33,319 nt of DNA from Candidatus Blautia merdavium. Lineage in GTDB: Bacteria; Bacillota; Clostridia; Lachnospirales; Lachnospiraceae. The stretch's first letter is position 1, and every line of letters begins with the position of its first letter. Under the pieces are notes generated by a model. It did no database searches. It worked only from the letters and a program-made list of their open reading frames with translations, and was not told the DNA's origin. The translations under genes were made by a program, and so were the position numbers. The stretch spans positions 1 through 33,319 of the forward strand of contig DWVZ01000096.1 in assembly GCA_019119975.1 (NCBI GenBank), written 5' to 3'. This document shows, piece after piece, positions 26,135 to 33,319 of this stretch.

Positions 26135-27244
26135 ATGAAGAAATACGATTATATCTTAGTTGGAAGCGGATTATTTTCAGGTGTGTTTGCCTATCACGCG
26201 GTCAGACAGGGAAAGAAATGTCTGGTGGTGGAAAAAAGAGATACCATCGGAGGCAATCTGTACTGTGAAGACGTGGAAGGCATCCATGTGCATCAATACG
26301 GAGCCCATATTTTCCACACCAGCAATAAAAAAGTATGGCAGTTTGTCAATTCCCTGGCAGAATTCAACCGTTACACCAATTCCCCGGTGGCAAATTATCA
26401 CGGGGAAATGTATAATATGCCCTTTAACATGAACACCTTCAGTAAAATGTGGAACATCAGCACGCCGAAGGAAGCCATGGAGATCATCGAAAAACAGAGA
26501 GCCAGCATCAAAGGTGAGCCAAAGAACCTGGAAGAGCAGGCGATCAGCCTGGTAGGGGAAGACATCTACAAAAAGCTTATCAAAGGCTACACAGAAAAAC
26601 AGTGGGGAAGAGATTGTAAAGATTTACCGTCTTTTATTATCAAACGTCTTCCTGTAAGATATACCTATGACAACAACTATTTCAACGATCTGTACCAGGG
26701 AATTCCCATCGGAGGCTATAATGTCCTGATCCAGAAGCTTTTTGAAGGCTGCGATCTGGAAACCGGTGTGGATTACAATGAAAACAGAGAAAAATACGAA
26801 GCTCTGGGCGAAAAAATCCTCTATACAGGAACCATTGATTCCTATTACGGCTATTGCTTCGGAAAACTGGAGTACAGAAGCCTCCGGTTTGAGACCGAGA
26901 CGCTGGATGAGGAAAATCATCAGGGAGTGGCTGTTGTCAATTACACAGACAGGGAAACACCCTACACCCGCATCATCGAGCACAAACATTTTGAATTCGG
27001 CACACAGCCCAAAACGGTGATCACCAGAGAATATCCGGCGGACTGGCAGGAGGGTATGGAACCCTATTATCCGGTCAATGATGAGAAAAACCAGAATCTG
27101 TACCAGAAATACAAAGAACTGGCAGACAAGGAAACCCGTGTATTATTCGGCGGAAGACTGGCAGAATACAAATATTATGACATGGACAAAGTCATTGAGT
27201 CCGCCTTCCAGCTGGTAGAGAGGGAACTGCAGTATGAGTTCTGA
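26135..27244 (+). CDS. glf: UDP-galactopyranose mutase
   Basis: YDYILVGSGLFSGVFAYHAVRQGKKCLVVEKRDTIGGNLYCEDVEGIHVHQYGAHIFHTSNKKVWQFVN. Confidence 0.97.
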   Translation: MKKYDYILVGSGLFSGVFAYHAVRQGKKCLVVEKRDTIGGNLYCEDVEGIHVHQYGAHIFHTSNKKVWQFVNSLAEFNRYTNSPVANYHGEMYNMPFNMNTFSKMWNISTPKEAMEIIEKQRASIKGEPKNLEEQAISLVGEDIYKKLIKGYTEKQWGRDCKDLPSFIIKRLPVRYTYDNNYFNDLYQGIPIGGYNVLIQKLFEGCDLETGVDYNENREKYEALGEKILYTGTIDSYYGYCFGKLEYRSLRFETETLDEENHQGVAVVNYTDRETPYTRIIEHKHFEFGTQPKTVITREYPADWQEGMEPYYPVNDEKNQNLYQKYKELADKETRVLFGGRLAEYKYYDMDKVIESAFQLVERELQYEF

Positions 27245-28340
27245 GAAAACACCGATTCCCCGGGTGCTGGTATACGGAATGTCCGACAATCCGGGAGGCA
27301 TTGAAACTTACCTCCTGAATCTGGTGCGGCAGTCCGAAAACTGTCCGGTTGCCTGGGACTTTGTAACAGACTTTCCGGAGATTGCCTATAAAGAGGAATT
27401 AAAAAAATCCGGCTGCAGGATTTTCTACATTCCGGCAAAAAGCAAAGGGCTGCTGAAACAGTGGAGCGCTTTTGCTGCTATTCTCAGAAAACACCCGGAA
27501 TATAAGACCGTCTATTTCAATATCCTGAATGCAGGGGCAGCCTTTACTATGGCAGTACCCTGGATCCTCAGAAGAAAAATCGCCGTGCACAGCCATAATG
27601 GTTCCGCAGACAGCACCAGACTCCACGACCTGTGCAGACCGTTTCTGAACCATATGGCAAAGGCGTTTGCAGCATGTTCAGCCCAGGCAGGAACCTTTAT
27701 GTTCGGCAGGAAGATCATGGAAAAAAAAGAGGTACTTCTTGTGCCCAATGCCATTGATTCTGACAAATACGATTACAACCGCCAGGTGCGCGCTAAGATG
27801 CGCAGACTTCTGGAAGTGGAAGAGAAACTGGTCCTCTGCCATGTGGGAAGGATCGTGTACCAGAAGAATCCAAAGGGGCTGATCGATATTTTCGCATCCT
27901 GTCATCAGCAGGAGAAAAACAGTGTGCTCCTCTGGGCAGGCACCGGTGATATGGAAGAGGAGGCAACAGCGTACGTCAGAGAAAAAGGCTTGGAGGACAG
28001 TGTCCGCTTTCTGGGCGTGCGAAAGGATATTCCTGCTCTGATGCAGGCGGCAGATGCATTTCTTCTGCCTTCCATTTATGAAGGGCTTCCTATCGTAGCA
28101 GTCGAAGCCCAGGCGGCAGGGCTGCCCTGTTTCCTGTCTGACACCATCAGCGAAGAGACAAAGATTATTGACAGTCTGGTGAAATTCCTGCCTCTTCAGG
28201 AACCTGAGACCTGGAGCCGGGAGATCTTAAAGAGCCGGGAAGAGAAAAGGATTTCCAGAAAAAAAGAAATCACAGACGCAGGATATGATTTAAATCATCA
28301 GCAAAGAAACCTGGAGAAATTGCTTCAAAAGATATTGTAA
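27234..28340 (+). CDS. glycosyltransferase family 1/4 protein
   Basis: RVLVYGMSDNPGGIETYLLNLVRQ; LCHVGRIVYQKNPKGLIDIFA; FLLPSIYEGLPIVAVEAQAAGLPCFLSDTI. Confidence 0.93.
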   Translation: MSSEKTPIPRVLVYGMSDNPGGIETYLLNLVRQSENCPVAWDFVTDFPEIAYKEELKKSGCRIFYIPAKSKGLLKQWSAFAAILRKHPEYKTVYFNILNAGAAFTMAVPWILRRKIAVHSHNGSADSTRLHDLCRPFLNHMAKAFAACSAQAGTFMFGRKIMEKKEVLLVPNAIDSDKYDYNRQVRAKMRRLLEVEEKLVLCHVGRIVYQKNPKGLIDIFASCHQQEKNSVLLWAGTGDMEEEATAYVREKGLEDSVRFLGVRKDIPALMQAADAFLLPSIYEGLPIVAVEAQAAGLPCFLSDTISEETKIIDSLVKFLPLQEPETWSREILKSREEKRISRKKEITDAGYDLNHQQRNLEKLLQKIL

Positions 28341-28350
28341 GGAGACTTCC

Positions 28351-29874
28351 ATGAACAGTACGAAAACGATGAAACGATTGTCACAGGCAGAAATTGTATT
28401 TAAATTATGGTTTTACCTTTATGTGATCCTTTCCACCTGCAATCTTACTTATGGCAAAGAGATCATTTCCATCTGTATGTGGCCCATGCTTCTTTTAGGA
28501 GCGGGGCTGGTGCTTTACAGACTGATCCATATCAAAGAATATGTTCGGATGCCCAACCTGTGGATCCTGATCCTGCTTTTTGTAAGCTATCTGTTTTCCA
28601 TGGCTGCCAATCTGCAGTATGAATCCAAGAAAGGTCTGGTGACCATGGTGTTCTGGGTACTGTATTTCGGTATCCTGTATGCCTTCCGGGACAGTGACAG
28701 CCAGGAACGGGTGAGAAAAGAATTTCATCTGATGGCAGCCGTCCACATCCTATATGCGCTGGTCATGACGCTGATCAGTCTGGGGATGATGGCTGTGGGC
28801 TATTCCAGCAGTTATATTGATAAAAGCAACGGAAACTATGAGGTGTGCTCAGGCTTTCACGACGGAAGACTGTGGGGCGCCTTTCAGGATCCCAATCTGG
28901 GTGCCATTGTCTGCTGTACTGCCATAGCTCTCTGTATCTACTTTATGGGAAAGAAAAAAGAAAAGCTGTGGAAAGCCGCTTTTTCCGTATGCATCCTTCT
29001 TTTCCTGTTTTACATAGCTTTTTCCGATTCCAGAAATGGTCTGGTAAGCATCGGCGCAGGTATGGCAGCCTATGCTTTCCTGCGGGGCTATTACAGAGAA
29101 CGCAGATGGAAAAAACAGTGGATCAATCTGGCTGCGGCAGTTTTGGTGGGAGCAATCTGCTTCTTTTTGCCGGAAGGGATAAAATATTCCTATAACTATG
29201 CTGTGGGACAGCAGATCCAGCAGCAGGCAGGGCAGAACCAGAGCAGTGCCAACAAATCCGGAAGCAGTTCTTCATCGGCAAAGAAACCCGGAAGCAGTAC
29301 CAGCAAGTCTTCCGGTACCGGAAAATCCTCTGCAAGCGGGAAAAAGACTACCACCAGTAAGACCCCGGCAGCACCGGTAAAGAGAAATTACAGTCTGGAA
29401 GGCGATATCAGCAACCGCAGATTCGACCTTTGGAAAAGCGCTGTGGAAGTGGGATTGAGCCGTCCTCTGACAGGAACATCTTTTCCGGGGATCGTGCCCT
29501 ACGCAAAAGAAAATCTGCCGGACACTTACATAGTCAATAATGACCACTGGGACTACAGCACCATGGACAATGAAATCCTGAATGTCTTTGTTTCCCAGGG
29601 ATTTCCGGGATTGCTGATCCTGGCAGTGCTGGTGATCGCATTGATCCGGTATGTCTTTGCCAGGATCTGGAAACTGGAAAAAGGAGATTTCGCCGCGGCG
29701 CAGGTGCTGCTGACCTGTATCGTTATGCTGTCGGCAAGCTCCATGTTCCAGGCAACCATGTTTTACCAGAATTCCACAGACGCCAATATGTTCTGGATGT
29801 TTCTGGGATACCTGGTATTCATGCTGAAAGAAATACCCACAAAAAACAGTGAGAAAGTACAGGTTCAAGTATGA
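28351..29874 (+). CDS. O-antigen ligase/polymerase (Wzy-like) membrane protein
   Basis: Multi-spanning 507-aa ORF; FSDSRNGLVSIGAGMAAYAFL and large extracellular-loop region with DLWKSAVEVGLSRPLTGTSFPG; genomic context. Confidence 0.8.
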   Translation: MNSTKTMKRLSQAEIVFKLWFYLYVILSTCNLTYGKEIISICMWPMLLLGAGLVLYRLIHIKEYVRMPNLWILILLFVSYLFSMAANLQYESKKGLVTMVFWVLYFGILYAFRDSDSQERVRKEFHLMAAVHILYALVMTLISLGMMAVGYSSSYIDKSNGNYEVCSGFHDGRLWGAFQDPNLGAIVCCTAIALCIYFMGKKKEKLWKAAFSVCILLFLFYIAFSDSRNGLVSIGAGMAAYAFLRGYYRERRWKKQWINLAAAVLVGAICFFLPEGIKYSYNYAVGQQIQQQAGQNQSSANKSGSSSSSAKKPGSSTSKSSGTGKSSASGKKTTTSKTPAAPVKRNYSLEGDISNRRFDLWKSAVEVGLSRPLTGTSFPGIVPYAKENLPDTYIVNNDHWDYSTMDNEILNVFVSQGFPGLLILAVLVIALIRYVFARIWKLEKGDFAAAQVLLTCIVMLSASSMFQATMFYQNSTDANMFWMFLGYLVFMLKEIPTKNSEKVQVQV

Positions 29875-30923
29875 AAAAATATTGTGTTGTTGAAAAAGGG
29901 CTCCTGGAACAGCATGCCGGCTCCAAGGCAAGATGCGACGCCGCCCAGATTCTTATAAAAGAAGGGTGGGAAGCAGTTTATGTCAATCCCATCAAGGTGC
30001 GGACCAATGTAAGCTACCTGGAAAGGCTCCGGGTCATCCCCGGATTTCTGCGGGACTGGAAAAAGATCTGTTCCAGAACAGAAAAGGGAGACAGCCTGCT
30101 GATCCAGTATCCCCTTGATATGTATCCGAAAGTGGCAATGCTGGGATTAAAATACATCAGAAAAATGAAAGAAAAAGGAGTCAGGATCCGCCTGCTGATC
30201 CATGACATCGACAGCTTAAGGACGGGGGATCCTGCAGACCGGGCATGGTATCAGGATGCGGAGAAAAGTTTCTTTGAACTGGCAGACGACATTATTGCCC
30301 ACAATGAAAAAATGATCGCTTATCTGCGCAGTACCGGACTGACCCAGCCCATAACCTCTTTGGAATTGTTTGACTATCTCATCGAAGGAGAGATAAAAGG
30401 GGAAGAAGAGCTTCGGGAAGATGTAGTGATTGCCGGAAATCTGTCCCGGGAAAAAGCAGGCTATCTCTACAGCCTCAAAGAAAGCCCGGTACACTTTAGC
30501 CTTTTCGGTCCGAATCTGGATCAAAAAGGAACAGGAAAAAACTGTTCTTACCAGGGGTCTTTCCAGCCGGACAAGCTTCCTGAAGTGCTGAAAGGAAAGT
30601 TCGGACTGGTCTGGGACGGAGCCTATGCCGACCGCTGCGGCGGAGAATTCGGAGAGTATATGAGATACAACAATCCTCACAAAGCCTCCCTCTATCTTGC
30701 CTGCGGCATTCCTGTCATTGTATGGGAAGAGGCAGCCGTGTCAGACTTTGTGAAAAAACACGGCGTCGGCATTACCGTAAGCAGCCTGGAGGAGCTTCCC
30801 GAAAGACTGGAAAGCATGACAGAAAAAGATTACAGAACAATGAAAGAGAACACCATCCAGGTGGGAAACCGGCTGAGAAGAGGCAGTATGCTAAAGACAG
30901 CCATCAACAGGACAGGAGTGTAA
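29871..30923 (+). CDS. Putative galactofuranosyltransferase-like glycosyltransferase
   Basis: GSKARCDAAQILIKEGWEAVYV...DSLLIQYPLDMYPKVAMLGLKYIRKMKEKGVRIRLLIHDIDSLRTG; C-terminal FGLVWDGAYADRCGGEFGEYMRYNNPHKASLYLACGIPVIVWEEAAVSDFV resembles Gtf3/WbbI-type transferases; glf in the same cluster. Confidence 0.75.
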   Translation: MKKYCVVEKGLLEQHAGSKARCDAAQILIKEGWEAVYVNPIKVRTNVSYLERLRVIPGFLRDWKKICSRTEKGDSLLIQYPLDMYPKVAMLGLKYIRKMKEKGVRIRLLIHDIDSLRTGDPADRAWYQDAEKSFFELADDIIAHNEKMIAYLRSTGLTQPITSLELFDYLIEGEIKGEEELREDVVIAGNLSREKAGYLYSLKESPVHFSLFGPNLDQKGTGKNCSYQGSFQPDKLPEVLKGKFGLVWDGAYADRCGGEFGEYMRYNNPHKASLYLACGIPVIVWEEAAVSDFVKKHGVGITVSSLEELPERLESMTEKDYRTMKENTIQVGNRLRRGSMLKTAINRTGV

Positions 30924-30927
30924 CGCA

Positions 30928-32424
30928 ATGAAGATAAGGTCTGTGAAATTTAATTTCATCATGAATTTCATACTGACAGCGTCTTCCATTTTATTTCCGC
31001 TGATCACAGCACCCTATATCCTCCGGGTGCTGCAGGCGGAGGGGAACGGAAGAGTGGATTTTGCGTCATCGGTGATGACTTGTTTTATGATGTTTGCCTC
31101 CCTGGGAATTCCCACCTATGGGATCCGAACCTGTGCAAAAGTAAGAGATGACAAGGAAGAATTATCTAACACCGTACAGGAGCTGATGATCATCAATACC
31201 GTGACCATGGCGCTGACCTATGCGGTATTTTTGGCCCTGGTTTTTGCAGTGCCCCAGTTTGCAGAGGAAAAGACCCTTTTGTTTATTAACAGTATCAGCA
31301 TGGTGCTGAATGTCATAGGCGTAAGCTGGTTTTACAGTGCCATTGAGCAGTATGCTTATATTACCGTGTGTTCCATCGGGTTTAAACTGGCGTCCATTGT
31401 CCTGATGTTCCTTCTGGTAAAGAGCCCGGAGGACTATGTGAAATACGGCGCCATCACCGTCTTTGCCGCTTCCGGCTCCTATATTCTGAATTTCTGGAAT
31501 CTGAGAAAACATGTCCGGCTGAAAAAGACAAGACCCTATCGGTTCAAGGTACACCTGAGACCTATCCTGGTATTCTTCTCCATGTCAGCAGCGATCAATG
31601 TTTATACCAATCTGGACACAGCTATGCTGGGGATCATGAGAGATAAGGCAGAGGTGGGATATTATACAGCCGGGATCAAGATCAAGAATCTCCTGATGAG
31701 CCTTACCACCTCCCTGGGCGCGGTTTTGCTGCCCCGGCTTTCCTACTATATTGAAAAAGGAGAGAAGGAAGCCTTTGAGAAAACAGTTTCCAAAGCTTTC
31801 CACTTTGTATTGATCTTAGGAAGCGCCGTAACCGTATACTTTGTGATCATGGCAAAGGAAGCCCTCCTCCTTCTGGGAGGGGACGGCTATTCGGCTTCCA
31901 TCGCTCCCATGCAGATCCTGATGCCCACCGTCCTGCTCATTGGTCTGTCCAATATTACAGGCATGCAGATCCTGACTCCTTACGGAGAGGAGAACAAAGT
32001 TTTGGTCTCTATTATAGGCGGAGCAGTGCTGGATTTTGTGTTAAATCTCTCATTAATACCCAATTATGGCGCATCTGGTGCAGCTTTTGCAACCCTCCTT
32101 GCGGAATTGCTGGTTCTTGTAGTGCAATGTTATTATTTGAGACAATTATTAAAAGGAATTGTCCGATATATTCCGTTCTGGAAATATATCGCTGCAGTAG
32201 GGACCGGGACAATCCTGATGCTGGCGGTAAAAAACTGGGTACAGATCCCCCAGCTGTTTGCCGGAAACAGCACTTTGCAGGTGTTTTTTGAACTGGCACT
32301 TACGGCGGTCGTGTTCTTTGGAGGTGAGGGGATCGTCTTAATTCTTGTGAAAGAACCGTTTGTGATGGAGATGGCGGAGAAGGTGTTTGGGAGAGTTTTT
32401 GGGAAGAAGACAGGCGGGGAATGA
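30928..32424 (+). CDS. Flippase, oligosaccharide/polysaccharide transporter family (Wzx-like)
   Basis: NFIMNFILTASSILFPLITAPYILRVLQAEGNGRVDFASSVMTCFMMFASLGIPTYGIR; 12-14 predicted TM segments. Confidence 0.93.
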   Translation: MKIRSVKFNFIMNFILTASSILFPLITAPYILRVLQAEGNGRVDFASSVMTCFMMFASLGIPTYGIRTCAKVRDDKEELSNTVQELMIINTVTMALTYAVFLALVFAVPQFAEEKTLLFINSISMVLNVIGVSWFYSAIEQYAYITVCSIGFKLASIVLMFLLVKSPEDYVKYGAITVFAASGSYILNFWNLRKHVRLKKTRPYRFKVHLRPILVFFSMSAAINVYTNLDTAMLGIMRDKAEVGYYTAGIKIKNLLMSLTTSLGAVLLPRLSYYIEKGEKEAFEKTVSKAFHFVLILGSAVTVYFVIMAKEALLLLGGDGYSASIAPMQILMPTVLLIGLSNITGMQILTPYGEENKVLVSIIGGAVLDFVLNLSLIPNYGASGAAFATLLAELLVLVVQCYYLRQLLKGIVRYIPFWKYIAAVGTGTILMLAVKNWVQIPQLFAGNSTLQVFFELALTAVVFFGGEGIVLILVKEPFVMEMAEKVFGRVFGKKTGGE

Positions 32425-32425
32425 T

Positions 32426-33319
32426 ATGGGAAAAATAAAAAAGATTTTACTGGCATCAGGAAGAAAAAATAACTGGCTTTGGGCGTTCGGTTTAAATCTG
32501 CTATTCCTTGCGTCGATTCTTATCTTCTGCGACATTAAATATGAAGTTTCCGATGACTTCGTTATGTCCACGATTATATCCGGGGCGTATGGAAATGGTT
32601 ACAATCCCCATTTGATGTTTATCAATGTTTTATGGGGGTATCTGCTCCTGCCATTCTATCATATGGCACCGGGGATCAGCTGGTATCTCATAGCACAGCT
32701 GCTGGTTTGCCTGCTTTCCTTTACCGTGGTTTCCTATATGCTTCTGGAAAGACTGGAACGGCCTGTCGCATTTTTGTTTATCATTGTATTGCTGACAGTG
32801 TTTGCCGACGATGCCTATATACTGGTGCAGTTTACGAAGACAGCGATGATCGCAGTGATGGGAGGCGGTATCGTCTTTCTGTGGATTTTGTTCCATGAAA
32901 AGTTCCGTCCTCTTCTGATCGGTGCCGGACTGCTGTGCCTGGCAGGAACGCTGATCCGATTTATGACCATTTATCTGGCAGGCGGATTTTTCCTGATTGT
33001 GCTGGCAGTGGAATTCTGGAAGTTATTGAAAGAAAAAGAATGGAAAAAAATCATTCGTGCAGCTGCAGCAGGAGGGGTTCTGATCATAGCAGCAGTGGGG
33101 ATGAAGGCGGCAGATACGTTTATTTATGAGCAGGATGAGGCGTATGCGTTCTATAATGAATACGACACGGCAAGAGCTTCAGTAACGGATGCTTCCGATT
33201 ATGGTTACTGGGCTTATGAAGAAGAGCTGAATAAAATCGGTATTTCTGAAAATGACTATTATATGATGAGGTCATGGAATTTTGCGGATAATGAAGTGTT
33301 TTCTGCGGAAGTATTGGAA
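32426..33319 (+). CDS. Polytopic membrane protein, partial (3' end beyond the window)
   Basis: ATG 32426 runs open to window end for 298 codons: MGKIKKILLASGRKNNWLWAFGLNLLFLASILIFCDIKYEVSDDFVMSTIISGAYG...; missing from the ORF track because no stop lies in the window. Confidence 0.8.
   Translation, partial: MGKIKKILLASGRKNNWLWAFGLNLLFLASILIFCDIKYEVSDDFVMSTIISGAYGNGYNPHLMFINVLWGYLLLPFYHMAPGISWYLIAQLLVCLLSFTVVSYMLLERLERPVAFLFIIVLLTVFADDAYILVQFTKTAMIAVMGGGIVFLWILFHEKFRPLLIGAGLLCLAGTLIRFMTIYLAGGFFLIVLAVEFWKLLKEKEWKKIIRAAAAGGVLIIAAVGMKAADTFIYEQDEAYAFYNEYDTARASVTDASDYGYWAYEEELNKIGISENDYYMMRSWNFADNEVFSAEVLE

Noticed and set aside
29272-29931. 219-aa minus-strand ORF over the Wzy-like gene
   Set aside because: Shadow ORF antisense to a supported CDS; no RBS or domain.
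1-33319. CRISPR arrays, tRNA or rRNA genes, insertion-sequence transposases
   Set aside because: None recognised by eye on either strand; no regularly spaced repeat array beyond the two-copy and 11-bp repeats reported.

Overview
33.3 kb window from a Gram-positive, Clostridia/Lachnospiraceae-like genome; this lineage is inferred from gene content, AGGAGG-type ribosome-binding sites and consensus -35/-10 promoters. Left to right: (i) a five-gene peptide/nickel-type ABC transporter operon (77-4973); (ii) a DUF4364 gene, a TIGR01212 radical SAM gene and an AraC-type regulator on the minus strand; (iii) a galactokinase and an unusually short orphan family-3-type solute-binding lipoprotein; (iv) a DUF4867 / sugar isomerase / xylulokinase operon behind a ROK/XylR-like palindrome; (v) a PHP-domain protein, a YerC-type TrpR-related regulator with a long structured leader, and a DUF1836 regulator; (vi) a decayed integrative-element remnant (about 16.1-17.7 kb) with a doubly broken tyrosine recombinase and an un-annotated type I toxin-antitoxin-like locus, consisting of a 27-aa holin-like peptide and a convergent antisense RNA; (vii) an NCS2 nucleobase permease, a YcxB-like protein, an XRE regulator and a DUF362 protein; (viii) a co-directional surface polysaccharide cluster (21.8 kb to window end) with a galactofuranose signature. 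The best candidate for an overlooked system is the toxin-antitoxin-like locus at 17281-17580. It is missing from the ORF track because the peptide is only 27 aa. All family names are from recalled motifs and overall resemblance; no database search was run.
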